Shown here one piece after another: positions 1-12,112 of a stretch of 64,000 nucleotides of DNA. Below the pieces are notes generated by a model. It saw only the letters and a list, made by a program, of their open reading frames with translations. It had not been told where the DNA came from and searched no databases. The position numbers and the translations under genes are program-made. Position 1 is the first letter of the stretch. Each line of letters begins with the position of its first letter. The stretch is from Muricea muricata (taxonomy: Eukaryota; Cnidaria; Anthozoa; Malacalcyonacea; Plexauridae), in the NCBI GenBank assembly GCA_963855995.1, contig OY979717.1, forward strand, positions 22,904,746-22,968,745, in the 5' to 3' direction.

Positions 1-871
1 AGAACATTGAACAGTACAAACTAAAACGTAGAATTCGTTGTCTTTAAGGAACATCATTTTAATGTCTTTGCTAATGATGCAACAAAGAGGTCCTGGAATT
101 GGACAACATCACTGCTAGGAGTTGTAAAAACATATATTCACCAAAACCGGTTGGCTGAATGTCAATAACATCATATTCATTTAGTTTGTGTCCCAAACAT
201 TTCACTAAGGGAGGATTTTAAACAGAACAAAAGGAAATTTCTAAAATTTAACGCTTCTAAATTAGCAGCTTAACTCAACCTTTAATACCCATATGTGTCG
301 GCCATTGATACATGGTAAATACCAACCTAAAATGATCAGGCCTTGTGATTGGACTTTTGAAACAAAGTTATCATTGTTTATGATTCGTTCTTTAGAAAAG
401 CAATTTCAATAGTTTATTGTCTTTCATTGTTGTACCCAATGACTCACAAAGCATGTTAGTATAGGTTGATCATCTCCCGCAAAAATATTTTCGTACGAGG
501 TTATCGCGCTAATTTACTCAAAACCACGGTCCGAGTTTTTCGCCTCCCTCGCATTTTTAGGAAAAGCCGTTGCAACGAGGCTCTCTCGAACTTAGTGTTT
601 GGGTTTCAAGATCGCCGATGGATCAAAAGGGTTGAGTAGGCACTAAATAAATGCGTAGAACTTTAAGAAGTAGCACGCCAAATAATTATACTGATGTCAC
701 TGAGGGTCTAACAGTTATTTCAGCAATAAATGCTTTAAATGATTTATGAAGGATGAAGGAGAAATTATGGATATTGTGTAATCTATAACGGTTGGTGTCG
801 CCACTTTCGATGCTATATGAAAACCTTTTAAATGGATAACACTTATTATAGGTAACGATCAAGCCGGATTA
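1..871. other. Stretch without recognised gene
   Basis: I see no conserved coding sequence, splice-supported exon or repeat with clear boundaries. The short open frame that follows (872-1126, +) starts at GTG, resembles no family I know and may be chance. Confidence 0.5.
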
Positions 872-1665
872 GTGAGAGGTGCGAGTGTGGTCAGGCGTAT
901 TGAGGGGAAGAATACATTACTCCCTCTTTGGGGAGCGGGGCGAGGCACGCTTCACCTCCTTTTACATGTATCGTTACCGTTCATGACGATCTTATGGCAC
1001 AAGCAGGATAAGACATGGCTGACTTATTTACCAATGGGAGTCATAACAGGGACCTTTCAGTTATCTGCATTGTCCAAATTATATTTTGTTATAGAAATTA
1101 AACAACAAGCATCAGCCTTAGTTTAATACACAATTATATGGAAAAGCTATACGTCGTGGCTATCTTACGCTTGATCTTAAACCGACTACCCATGATCATC
1201 ACCGACTAAAAACAAATCTGTTGCCAAGGGAAAGGGGTGGCTTATACAACCAACATCGTAAAAACACAGTGTACAATAGGGGACGTTCAGGAAATGGAAT
1301 ATATCTTGAATGTACCGGCCATAACACTGCTCGAACACCCCTTACCCACCTCCCCCGACCCCTCAATGGACAACTTGCGCAAAGACTAACTGTTAGTTTG
1401 GGAATAAAGAAAGAAATTTCCAAAAAGAAATGATCAAAAGTAGAAAATGTACACATTTGTATTACGTGCAAGAATTTGTAACTAAATTAGTTTAATAGTT
1501 GCCAATTTACGCACGTAATACAAAAGTATACAAAATTTTCCAACTTTGCAGGGCTATATTTTTCGTATTTTACAACTTTTCGCAACCAGGCTTTGGACTT
1601 CTACTAATTTTAATGTGCTCTTTCTAGCTACGGTGATTGATTTCCTTCCTTTTACATACAACGCA

Positions 1666-1883
1666 TTTTAGATCAGTGGCGGATCTAGGGTAAGTCAAAA
1701 TAAATTACCACAGCTCATTCTAGGATATATTTACATTTTAAAATATCTTCAAAGCAACTTCATTGGTTAGATTTATTCTTTTGAAATTCATAACCTATGA
1801 CATTGTTATAAAACTATTTTGAATTTAAAATTGAGCTGCTATAAATTATTTTGACTTACCCTGGATCCGCCACTGTTTTAGAT
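1666..1883. repeat. 8-bp target site duplication of hAT MITE
   Basis: TTTTAGAT occurs at 1666-1673 and again at 1876-1883, directly abutting both ends of the 202-bp MITE. An 8-bp duplication is characteristic of hAT insertion. Confidence 0.9.
1674..1875. mobile_element. Non-autonomous hAT element (MITE)
   Basis: The 202-bp element has terminal inverted repeats that start CAGTGGCGGATC and end GGATCCGCCACTG, continuing inward with the shared GTAAGTCAAAATAA stretch. It is flanked by a perfect 8-bp duplication (TTTTAGAT). It has no coding capacity. CAG...CTG ends, an 8-bp duplication and short internal sequence are standard for hAT MITEs. It is younger than the repeat it interrupts. Confidence 0.92.
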
Positions 1884-2519
1884 GCAACGTTTTAGCGCAT
1901 GTTGTCCATTACCACCTCACCCTGTATCAAAAATCCCTGTTGATCCGTACATATTATATGCTATGCATTCCAGTCTACAGAAGTCCGAGCCTATCAAATT
2001 CTTTCCGTACCTGCTTTTGAGACCTTTTCTAGAGCAAGAGATGTATCTAAAATAGGTAAAAAACCATACATGAGCACTGCAAGTCACTGACTGATGGCGA
2101 TTGTGGTAGTTTAACCTGAGCACTGAAAGTGCTTACATACATATTATGGTGGTGTCGGGGCATGATGCGCACACAAAATTTTTAAAATTAGAAACTTAAA
2201 AATTAATCAGAAACTCAGAAATTTGAAAATTAACTTTTATGAGAAAATACCTCATTTGTGCATTAAGGTTTTTTTTACTTCCCCAAACTGAACTAAACAC
2301 TCACGTATATTAAATTTGACCCATGTACTTCTGTATGTACTACAACTGCTTGTATGCATGCTAATGTTGATGCTTCATGCAGTCGCACGAAAGCGATGAT
2401 GCAAAATATTCAAGAATAAAATTTAAAAGAAAATGGTGCATGGGGCAACCCAGCGAGCCACCCTTATTCGGTGTTCCTGCAAGTGTAACACGCAATGCAA
2501 GATGTAACAAGGTACTAAA

Positions 2520-4335
2520 TGTGTTACAATTTCTGCAAGTAAATTAAACTTGCTGAAATTATGTTAAAGTTGCAGCAGTTGTATTAAAGTTGCTGCAAAT
2601 TAAAAATAAAATTGCTGCAAATTGAAAATAAAGTTGCCGCAAAATAAAGTTGCTGCAAATTAAAGTTACTACAAATTAAAAGCCAGAATTATGCGCGCGC
2701 ATAGTAGCGTTCCAGTTGCATGTAGTTTAATGGCAAATATTATTTAAGCCACGGCCATTTTTCTATATTTTAAATTTGGCATTCAACGACAAAGACAGGA
2801 GATGTTTTGTAGTTCGTGTGTGGTGATCTGTGAGCCTGATTCAAATTTTTGTCATGCATGTCGTTGTAAAGTCGCGGAGGATGCAATTACATATTATTGA
2901 TGAAGTAATAACAGATTATTTTTATCGTGGCTTTGAATATAGTGCAATTTTAGGTTTGCTTAAAAAACACCGAAGAGTAGATATTCATGTAAAAGAACAC
3001 TTAAAAGGAAACTGAAGGAACTTGGACTAAAACGTAGAGAAGGCAATTATAACGAAGAAACTGTTTGACAGTGTATCAGTGAGCAGGAGATGCAAGAAGC
3101 AGGTAGCCTGGTTGGGTATCGTCATATTTGGCATTCTCTAAGATTGAGACATCACCTCAATGCCTCAAGACGAATGTTATCCACAATCATGGAAGAAATC
3201 GAGCCGGATAGAGTAAAAGCGAAAAGAGCCAGGCGGTTGACAAGAAGAAACTATGTTTCCCTTAGGCCATATTTCACATGGCACATTGATGGTACGTGCA
3301 CAGATTGTTAGACAGCCAAATTTTGTGCTAAATATTTTGAAACCGAATAATCGACCATATAAATCAAGTGTATTCCCAGGATAAGTGCATATTTGCACAT
3401 ATAAAGAACATCGTATCCATTAATTTGTTGTGTATTAAGTAAATTTTTAATATATGTATATTAAACAAATAAAACAATTATATTGAATTTGGTTCTCGTA
3501 GGAAATGAGGAATTATCAAGGCAGAGGTTTGTGTTATCTCCCAAAGCTGAAGGCTGACTGGCTGAGGCTATAATTGCACTACTTTAATTGAAAGCCACGA
3601 TAAAATAATCTTTTATTACTTCATCAATATTATTTATTGCATCCTCCGCGGCTCTACAGCCATATGCGTGACAAAAATTTGAATCAGGCTCTCATATCAC
3701 CCCACACCAGTGAACTCAATATCACTGGAAGGCTACCTGAGGTGGGAAAATTGAAGCCAAGTTGTTGAAGTCCTTCCCCGCAGTCTTTCCACGCAAGTAA
3801 AAACTCGCGCAAAAAGAACATGCTGCGAAGTTCTCGCGCCAGTGATTGCGCGCGACATAAAGACGCGTTTCTGGAAGTCAAACACACGTGTCTGGAAGTC
3901 AAGTTTGGTTTCAAAGTTTGCGTATCGGTATATACGAAGGTAGCCTTCCAGGCAGTTATATTGAGCCCACACAAACTGCAAAACCATTGAACTACATGCA
4001 ACTGGAACACTGCTATGCGCGCGCATAATTCTGGATTTTAATTTGCGGCAACTTTAATTTGCAACAACTTTATTCTGCAGCAACCTTTTTTAAATTTGCA
4101 GCAACTTTATTTTTATTCGCGGCAACTATATTTTTAATTTGCAGCAACTTTAATTTCCAGAAACTTTATTTTTAATTTGCCGCAACTAAATTTTTAATTT
4201 GCAGCAACCTTAGTTTGCAGCAATTTTATCCTTAATTTGCAGCAACTTTATCCTTAATTTGCAGCAACTTTAATACAACTGCTGCAATTTTAACATAATT
4301 GCAAAAAGTTAAATTTGTAATACATTTGAACAAAT
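2520..4335. mobile_element. Foldback element with integrase-gene remnant
   Basis: The left part (2520-2945) is repeated in inverted orientation at the right (about 3590-4335). The outer portions are imperfect arrays of a TTGCTGCAAATTAAA-like unit, on opposite strands. Next comes a shared block containing TATGCGCGCGCATA, then a block encoding the start of a transposase-like gene. The centre (2950-3580) is unique and carries more of that gene. The element has lost most of the catalytic domain and is therefore non-autonomous. I could not fix a target duplication, so the outer ends are approximate. Confidence 0.75.
2881..3309 (+). pseudogene. N-terminal fragment of DDE integrase-like transposase
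   Basis: The reading starts at ATG 2881 with an N-terminal helix-turn-helix-like segment (DEVITDYFYRGFEYSAIL), shifts frame near 3000 into LKRKLKELGLKRR, meets a stop near 3067, and continues as GYRHIWHSLRLRHHLNAS and finally FTWHIDG. The last motif is where the first catalytic Asp of the rve-type DDE domain is expected in the eukaryotic IS3-like (IS3EU) integrase family. The gene then ends in a stop, so two catalytic acidic residues and the rest of the domain are missing. The family assignment is from memory of this motif order; the breakage is seen directly. Confidence 0.7.
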
Positions 4336-4434
4336 TTTAATATATTTGCAGCAATATTTTTATTATTTTGAAGCATGTCCCTTTTAAAGCATGGCCACCA
4401 AACCTTTCAGTTTTTAGGCCAACAAATTCTTGTA

Positions 4435-4894
4435 CACAGCTGAAAACGTGTGACTTGTCAACAAGTTCTAACAATTTAAACTTGTTAATTTCATCAAGTT
4501 GCAAAAGATGCTCATTGCAAATTGTCATGTGCAGACTTGTTACAACTTATTGAAACAACTTGCAGCAAGTATGTAGACAACAAGTTTTGATAACTTGCAA
4601 CAGACTTGTCTCACAAGCCATACGAACGCATCCTGATATGGCAAGGGATTGCTGCTGTAACAAGATGTTTGCAAACATGTTGCAAATGTGTAATTTTCGG
4701 CTTCGCATGGCACTGTACGTATAATTTGTTGACAATTGTGTCCGTCATACTCGGGTCAACATCAAAGACCGTTAGCAACGGTTTGTTTACGAATTGTTTG
4801 TACACGACACCAATTATATTGAGAAATTGTCTCGTTAATAATCATTAGCTTATCGATCGATAAACTTGTTGTAACTTGCCCGCTTTTGGCTGTG
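4435..4894. mobile_element. TA-flanked element, family copy A
   Basis: The 460-bp element is bounded by CACAGCTG and GGCTGTG with TA on each side (4433-4434, 4895-4896). It contains dispersed copies of ACTTGCAGCAAGT and the ACGAACGCATCCTGATATG module. Copy C (16051-16496) is collinear, and the same motifs occur in the larger copy B (10224-12110). No coding sequence was found. TA duplications suggest a Tc1/mariner-like mover, but other TA-targeting families remain possible. Confidence 0.75.
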
Positions 4895-4952
4895 TATGTA
4901 AACACTAATTAAACATACAGAAGTAATTGTATCATTTATTTATTAATGTTAC

Positions 4953-5470
4953 CTGTAGTGTTTGCATGTCTGTTGAAGTACCAGCACTCAGGAGAATCGC
5001 CAGCATTTCTATGTGGCTGAAGTTCACAATGAACCTCTTTGTTTAAGTGTATGTCATCAGGGTGGCGGGCCTTTATATAATCCTCAAAAAATTTCCACAC
5101 TCGCCCGCAGCTGTCAATAAATTCAAGACACGACTCTCGACAAACCTTTTTTTCCTGGAATACGCTTTGGGTTCCATCACAACCCGGGAAAAAAACACGA
5201 CACAGTAATACTATCAAGTTTTTCACGCACTTTTTAATAGACGGGATGTCCATTTTAAAAAAGGCGCTTACTGCAGCTGGGCCAAAATTAAGGTATTGGT
5301 CGTAGTTGGTGTGCGCCTTATTATTATTTTTAAATTGTTTAGAGGGAGTTGCACAGACGTAATTGGGCAATGTAACTCCATGATTTTGACAAAAAGGATG
5401 GGTGAAGTTTACCAGAGGATAACATGAACTGGAGTTAAGCAATGGTTCAGGTTCTGCAGGGACGCACGTC
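4953..5470 (-). CDS. Exon encoding a frizzled-type cysteine-rich domain
   Basis: This 518-bp open exon has an acceptor ending ATTGTATAG (AG at 5472-5471) and a donor CTACAG|GTAAC (GT at 5952-style position 4952-4951). It encodes about 172 residues with twelve cysteines in frizzled-CRD order: CYPLVNFTHPFC, then LPNYVC, then SIKKCVKNLIVLLCRVFFPGC, then KVCRESCLEFIDSC, then a final HCEL...C. The LPN motif, the C-x7-C spacing before FFPGC, and the CRESC box are CRD hallmarks. CRDs bind Wnt or lipid ligands outside the cell and occur in Frizzled, SFRP, ROR and other receptors. The transmembrane or kinase part is not visible here, so the parent gene is undetermined. Further exons should lie on both sides. 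A decayed relative lies at 21603-21978. Confidence 0.82.
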
Positions 5471-6354
5471 CTATACAATTTAAAGATTTAAAAAGCAAAT
5501 TAAATGGAATATGTTTGTATGGGAACGGAACATCCGGTAAATACGATGTTGAAATCGTTTTACCCGAGTAGAAATAACTAAAAAAATTTTTGACAGCATT
5601 TTCATATATTACTTGTTTCGTGAGATATTTGAACTCAAGCATGTGAGCTGTCAAACGTACTAATCAAGAATTATTTCTTAATTAGACGTCCTGTTTTAAG
5701 GATGACGAATTACAATCTTAGATGTTTTCGGAGTGATACAGCCTTTGTCCTTTATGTTAGCGTTCCTGTTCAGTCAGATTTTAACTTATATATTCTTTCC
5801 TTTTGGTTATTGCGTCTCCGTCTATTGTATTAGTAGGATCTGCCTTAGTTTGGTCTTTGAGCCCATTTGCTTAGCCCTTAATTTACTCGTCTTTTGTTGC
5901 TGCTCATAGCCTTTGTCCTTGCCATTTGTTTAGATTATTCATATTGCTGTACATATAAAAATTTTGACTTTTGCCGAGGCGCGTATTATTTCGCCAATAG
6001 ATAACATTTTGCTGTTGTATGTCCGTTCAGTTTTATATAATACATCATCAAATTTAGAACATTTAATTGGGTGATTCTGGTCGCGTGATATTAAATAAAA
6101 AGTTCCATTTTCCAAGAGTACAATGGAAAAGGTTCCATTGCACTCTCACAATTCCCATCCGTCAAAAGGCTCTTCGTACGGTCTTCGTAGTTTACTTTAG
6201 ACTAGTTTCGGTCTTGAGATGAATGCGAAATAATTCAAATACTAAAATACGACTCAAATGCGTGTTGTTTTAAATGTTGAATAAATTGGTTTTGAAAAAC
6301 AATAGTCTGGTATTATATAAAACAAGGAATGAATGTTTCTATTCGTGCAATATT
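5471..6354. other. Non-coding stretch next to CRD exon
   Basis: No coding exon or bounded repeat is recognised. For the minus-strand CRD gene this would be intron or upstream sequence. Confidence 0.4.
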
Positions 6355-6480
6355 CGTGCAATAGTAAGAATATTTTCATTCGGTGAAAGATTGATTGTTC
6401 CATTGAACTCAGCTATCGCCTCGTTGAATGGAACAATCAATGTTTCACCTCATGAGAATGTTCTTACCATTGCTCTCATA
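6355..6480. repeat. Imperfect palindrome (hairpin, MITE-like)
   Basis: Arms of about 60 bp pair around a centre near 6418. TTGATTGTTCCATTGAA on the left matches GAATGGAACAATCAA on the right, and the match extends outward through TAAGAATATTTTCATTCGG versus CATGAGAATGTTCTTACC. The frame 6274-6516 read through it is a by-product of the palindrome. Confidence 0.7.
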
Positions 6481-6599
6481 AACATTGATTATTTGTATAA
6501 TAGATACACGGTATGACGTCATAACGTCGTAAGAACAAAAAAGTGTGATCGCTGATGACGTCCACATTATGACCGTCATACCTTGTATCTATAACTGAG

Positions 6600-8562
6600 C
6601 AGAAAAAATGACAGCAGCAAAATGTTATTTCTATATTTGTTCGATACAGTATAATAAAAAAGCGTAATTTTTTGCCAAAACATGCTTTTTATTGCGAAGA
6701 AAAGATTTTAGCACGCCATTTGACGTGATCATGATCTCTACAAAAACAAAACACGCCATTGGCTGTTGACAATTCCTGAAACAGTTGTAAATAGCTTGCC
6801 GCTGAAATGGTGTCACCGTGCAACTTTCTTCTAATGCATCACGGCTCTCGACCAATGAAAATCAAGAATGATACTATTACACAAAGTTTAATTGTTACTG
6901 AACGTACACGCGCAGAATTTGAATGCTCGCAACATTCAGCTCATGCAATGATAAACTTTGGTTTCACAGTCTTTGATAATAGTTTCCGTACAGGAAACAG
7001 AAACGTTCGACAATCTGGAAGAGCGAATGATAAAATATTTTCACCTGTATTCAAGCTCTTCAATGAAATATTTCCAAACATAGATAGCTGAAATGCTTTG
7101 ATTTATTAGCACAACTAGTTTATTTTGAAAATCAGTTGTTACAGCTGACTTCAACAGTAATCAATACGAGTATGTGAATATATACCTTTCCCCCTCCCTC
7201 CAATTATCTGTCTAGCGTCACTCCTCATTATATTATATTTACATTATAATTAATTTTCAAGAGACAAGACATTACTAAATACGACTATTTGCGACCGCTG
7301 CATGCACTGAATTTTCGATCAAATCTTAATTTTGCAATTCTTGGTAACTGTAAAATTTCCCAAGGAACATTTTATCTAACACAGGATGCAAACAGTCAAT
7401 CAAGCCCCAAAGCGACACAGTCTCTTTGACAGCAAAACGAATTCTTTGACTGTGGTACAGCTGATTATTTGAAATACTAAACATAATAAATAAATTGCTG
7501 TACCTGTTTTTGTCTTGAAGCTGGTTTTTGCCTGGTTCAAATTAAGAAAATAAGTCAAATTGCTGTAGTTTTAGTAGTTAGGTTGATATTAATGCTATCG
7601 TGCATCTAGAGCAAAGATACTTCATGCTATACGTAAAAGATCTAACAGATGCATAAAGCATGGTGTCACAACCATTTTGTTTGAAATTGATTCTGCCTAG
7701 CCAAAGATAAGGCCTGCTAGTGAGGCGGGCATTACAAGGATTATCAGATGAGAGTAATAAACCCAACTATTTTGAAGGCCAAGTACCAATCTATCAGACT
7801 CGAATTTATTCAATTACAAAATTAATTTTAAACATGTAAACGGTCGGAATTTACCTGCAACGTTTGAACTGCAAATCGTTATGAGAATCAATGCAAAGCT
7901 AACATCCCTCATTGTATTTCTTGCTTACAAGCACTCCTTTATGTTGTACTGATGTAGTCAATGTTGTTGTGTTGTACTATCAGTCGATCATGTTATGGCT
8001 GGTCTACGTTGAAATTGATGTAAGCAATTACCTTTTAAATTGTGAGGGTGCATGGAATGCGGATAATGTTAAGAATAGTACGTACATTAGCATATAGACC
8101 AGATATTTTTAGTCTATGTTTTTATTTATCCAGTCAACAAGTTTTGAAAAGTCTCCAAAAGAAAATAACTGAAAATTTCATGGAGAAAAGTATTAATCTA
8201 AGTCTTTAAAAATGAAGACCTTAATTTTGCATTAAACACTGGAAATTTTAAAAACGGGAAATATCTTCAGTAGATGTAGATAATCTAACCCACATCATTG
8301 CATAATAATGACAGTTACAGTTCACTATAATTTATACTAGACTCTTACTGGTTTACAAGATTGTTGTTTAGGAGTTTGCTTAAATTTATATAATACTCAT
8401 TAAAGCTTTGTTCAACTGTGAATACGTTTCAAGCTTTCGTACAACTTGAGCGAAATGCCAGTGTGACGTTATGTGCAAATGGTCTATAATGAATGCTCCA
8501 CTTTAAATAATTTGCTTGCGGCTGAAGCTGCAATTAAATATAATCTTACCTCGAGTTTCCTT
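6600..8562. other. Stretch without recognised gene
   Basis: Only short open frames occur (for example 6807-7091, +, starting with non-conserved sequence). I recognise no domain, splice-consistent exon or repeat boundary. Confidence 0.4.
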
Positions 8563-9052
8563 TTTAAGAAGGCGTATTTTTAAAAGCACTTTATTTGTTT
8601 TTCTTTTCAATTAAAAAAAAATCAAATTTTTCACACAGCTATTTCCGCATTTGTTTCTTAAAAACCTTTTCTTAAAACTAGCTTCTACGTACTGAATGGA
8701 ACAAAGTGAGTGAGTGCTGCAAACAAAATGAGTCAATCAGTAACAGATAAGTGAGCAACTTATTCATAATGTGCTCCCAAAAGAGGTCCGATGAATAATT
8801 TGCTTTCACAGGAAGTCGTAAGGTTGACTGCCTTTGTAGTGAGACGGGAAGTAGTGATCATCATGATAACATGGAACCTCCTGTACTTAAGTATTATTGC
8901 TAGCTAATTTTGCACATACCTACAAAAGGCATTTTTACATTTTTAACGTCTATATTCAACTCAGTACAATTCTGAATATATCTATCTAGTAATTGAAGTT
9001 TTCTTCGATAGCATGGTAGAACGATTTGCCCTTGCTATCTCTCAAACTAGAG
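8563..9052. repeat. Direct repeat, copy 1
   Basis: About 490 bp aligns in the same orientation with 9386-9880. Shared blocks include GAGTCAATCAGTAACAGATA, CACAGGAAGTCGTAAGGTTG and GAACCTCCTGTACTTAAGT. Divergence is moderate (substitutions and small indels), so the duplication is not recent. Confidence 0.9.
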
Positions 9053-9067
9053 TCGCTATATATAGAG

Positions 9068-9168
9068 GATATTACAAGGTGGCGCGAAGATATGAATATT
9101 ATTTTCGAAGAGGTTTTCAACACGAGAAAATAATATTCATATTTTCAAGCTACCGTGTAATGTAATTC
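9068..9168. repeat. Short inverted-repeat element (MITE-like)
   Basis: ATATGAATATTATTTTCG on the left pairs with GAGAAAATAATATTCATAT on the right, and the outer parts (TATTACAAGGTGGC and GCTACCGTGTAATG) also pair. It lies in the spacer between the two direct repeats. Confidence 0.65.
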
Positions 9169-9385
9169 TTTTTTTTAAACAGTCAGAAGTCGGAACAAGC
9201 GAAATGTGAATATATAAATCCCGCGGGAAAATTCACTCGTTTTTTACGCGTTACATATTTTTTCATATCTTCACTAGTGAAATATGGAAAATACTAGTGT
9301 TTTAGCTTAAGGTAAAACACTCCTAACCATATAATAAAATACTGTAAACACAAACAGGAGTCCTTTACAATTGAGTGAAATGTAA

Positions 9386-9880
9386 GAAGGCGTATTTTAA
9401 AAAGAATTTCTTTGTTTTTCTTTTCAAACAATTGATATTAGAAAAAACCGTATTTCCCACGCTGCCATTTCCGCATTTGTTTCTTGAAAACCTTTTATTT
9501 AAACTAGCTTCGACGTAAATGAATGGAAAAACGTAAGCGAGTACTACGAGTCACAAAGTGAGTCAATCAGTAACAGATAAGTGGGTGACATATTTGTAAT
9601 GTGCTCCCAAAGAGATCCGATGAATGATATGCTCTCACAGGAAGTCGTAAGGTTGACTGGCTTTGTAGTGAGACAGGAAGTAGTAATTATCATGATTACA
9701 TGGAACCTCCTGTACTTAAGTGTTAATGTTGGATAATTTTTCACATGCCTACAAAAAATGCATTTTACATTTTTATTGTTTATTTTTAATTCTGTACAAT
9801 TCTGAGTGTATCTATCTAGTAAGTGAAGTTTTCTTCGATAACATAGTAGAAAGATTGTCCATTGCTATGCTCAAACTAGA
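9386..9880. repeat. Direct repeat, copy 2
   Basis: Second copy of 8563-9052, offset by about 823 bp. It contains the same ordered blocks and no coding sequence that I can defend. Confidence 0.9.
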
Positions 9881-10223
9881 GCCGTTGTATAATACTTTAA
9901 CAAAAGCAGGAGTGCTTAATTTATCAGGGGGCAGCCAAGCGTCTTGTATCTGATAAAACTATAATTGCGAGCATTTTAAATGTCTTCAAAATTGATCCGC
10001 TCTACACCCATTTTACCAGTTTGATTCCGAATGAATTTTCAATATAGATCTTGTGTAAGCCGAGGAAATCGAGGCAAAACTTTTGTGAAAATCTACGTGT
10101 GTCTTATGCGGCGATTGTTACTATTGGAAATCAAATTATTGAGAATGTTGACATGAATTCAGCGTGGTACTGTCGAAAAGATAATTTTCACAGTGTCAGT
10201 CATATATTGTATTTATACTACTA

Positions 10224-12110
10224 CACAGCCAGAAACGCGCAAGTTGCAGCAAGTCTGCTGCAGGCTTGCTGCAAGTTGCGATCATCAAGCCGATATCAGG
10301 ATGCGTTCGCATCGCTTGCTCCGGCTTGATGACAACAAGTCTGCTGCAAGTTGTCAACAGGCTTGCTGCAAGTTGCGATCTGCAGACTTGCTGCAAGTTG
10401 CGAACTGCAGGCTTGCTGCAAATTGCGAACGGCAGACTTGTTGCAAGTTGCGAGCGGGAGACTTGCTGCAAGTTGCGAACTGCAGACTTGCTCCAAGTTG
10501 TCGAAATCAGGCTTGCATATCATATTGACAAAACCATAAAAAAACACAGGAAATAAATGAATTGCTTTATTCTATCCGTCTTACAGTATATACTCGTATA
10601 CATTTGTCATTTATTACGTTAACATTAATCATTATGTAAAAATAGCATCACGTCATTAGCATAAAAACTACGATCTATTAAAACATTAACATTAAAAACC
10701 GTTAAGAACCATTTTATTCTCAGCAGGCTAGCTAAAACATTGTCATCTGTTAGCACAGTCTTCTTCTTTATTCGACGCTGTCGATTTTTTCAGTATGTTC
10801 CTTCATATAATGTCAATATTTCACTTGCGTAGGATGGTCAAGTCTAAGATCATATGCATCACTTTTAATTCCTTAAAATTCTACAGAGAAATTTCAAATA
10901 GAATTATTAATCTCAGTGGATAGTACTGTAAAGTTTGAATCTTTTCTAGCTAAGTATTTTATATTTTAGTCAAGTATATTATATATATTGACGCTGAAAT
11001 TTATTTTACAGATGCATGCATTATCAAAACTGCTCAAAAAACAACAAAAGTACCGAAACGACCTGCTTTTCGCAAATGCTCTCAACACTATTAGACCTAT
11101 TCTAACTTGTACACGTTTTAAATAAAGAACACGTTGAGATGACAATTACCTTATGTATGGTGCAGTCGTGCCACATGCAAGCTTGACTTTTCTTCTTCGT
11201 TTTCGCTGGGATACTGTTGAATGTCTTTATAAATATCCGAAACACGAAATGTCTTTTCACCGATGAAAATGGTAAGAAACATGATTAAAATGTCATTTTT
11301 AGTCTAAACTCCCATCTATACACCAAGTAAAGAACTATACTTTAACTGTACCTCTATTTTTTCGCTTCAATATCTATTCAACCTTTCAAAGACTTGACAT
11401 CTTTTGTCGTTGTTTTTTAGATATCTTTCTTGCTGTTGCTTGCTGTTTGTCAAAAATAGCGAATACGGTCTGATCTTGATTTGATTGGCTGTTAGATTGT
11501 TCTTGAATTTTAAAAGCCAATCAAACGCTTATTATTACATATTATTCAATTTGCAGCAAGATTCTCTTGTATCAGCACTGACGCTTTCAACAAACTTGCT
11601 GCAATTTGTGGTTTCAGTCTTGCAGCAAGTCTGTGATATCAACTTGCAGCCAATTAATCTGAAAATATCAACTTGCAGCACATCTGAAAATATCAACTTG
11701 CAGCAAGTTTGAAATTATCAACTTGCAGCAAGTCTGTCGAACGCATCAAGCCTGATGCAATTTGCGAAAATCAGATTTGTTGCAAGTTGTTTGAAAAACT
11801 TGCAGCAAATCTGAAAAAATCAACTTGCAGCAAGTCTGATTTTCGCAACTTGCACCAGGCTTGATGCGTTCGACAGACTTGCTGCAAAAGTTGCTACGAC
11901 AGACTTGCCAAGACTTGATATCCACAAGCTTGTTGCAAGTTGTTGTAACAACTTGCAGCAAGTCTGCAAATATCAAGTTGCAGCAAGGCTGATCCTCACA
12001 TACTTGCTGCAACTTGATGAAGTCAACAGGCTTGCTGCAATTTGTTGACAACTTGCAGCAAGCCGGCAGAGTCCACAAATTGCAGCAAGTCTGTGGCGTT
12101 TCTGGCTGTG
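10224..12110. mobile_element. TA-flanked element with palindromic subterminal arrays, copy B
   Basis: Ends CACAGCCAGAAACG and CGTTTCTGGCTGTG are perfect inverted repeats with TA on both sides (10222-10223, 12111-12112). The left 300 bp and right 600 bp are arrays of the near-palindromic ACTTGCTGCAAGTTG motif in both orientations. The ~1-kb centre (10560-11520) is AT-rich with no recognised gene. The CAGGATGCGTTCG module is shared with copies A and C. Repeated subterminal motifs often serve as transposase binding sites; that role is inferred here. Open frames at 10193-10556 and 11746-12213 are translations of the array. Confidence 0.82.
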
Positions 12111-12112
12111 TA

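Larger units (their letters stand above)
1613..2510. repeat. Dispersed repeat, copy 1 (pair of 15255-15870)
   Basis: This segment aligns in the same orientation with 15255-15870. Both begin near CTCTTTCTAGCTAC, share the stretch around CCTGTTGATC and the GAGCAAGAGATGTAT block, and end after a TGTAAYAAGGTAC motif. Copy 1 is longer because a hAT MITE (1674-1875) sits inside it. Near 2480 a short frame reads C-S-C-K-C-N-T-Q-C-K before a stop, which recalls the cysteine-rich tails of some transposon proteins. The superfamily is not determined. Confidence 0.75.

Noticed and set aside
872-1471. Frames at 872-1126 (+) and 1199-1471 (-)
   Set aside because: Non-ATG starts, no conserved motif, overlapping opposite-strand frames; not supported as genes.
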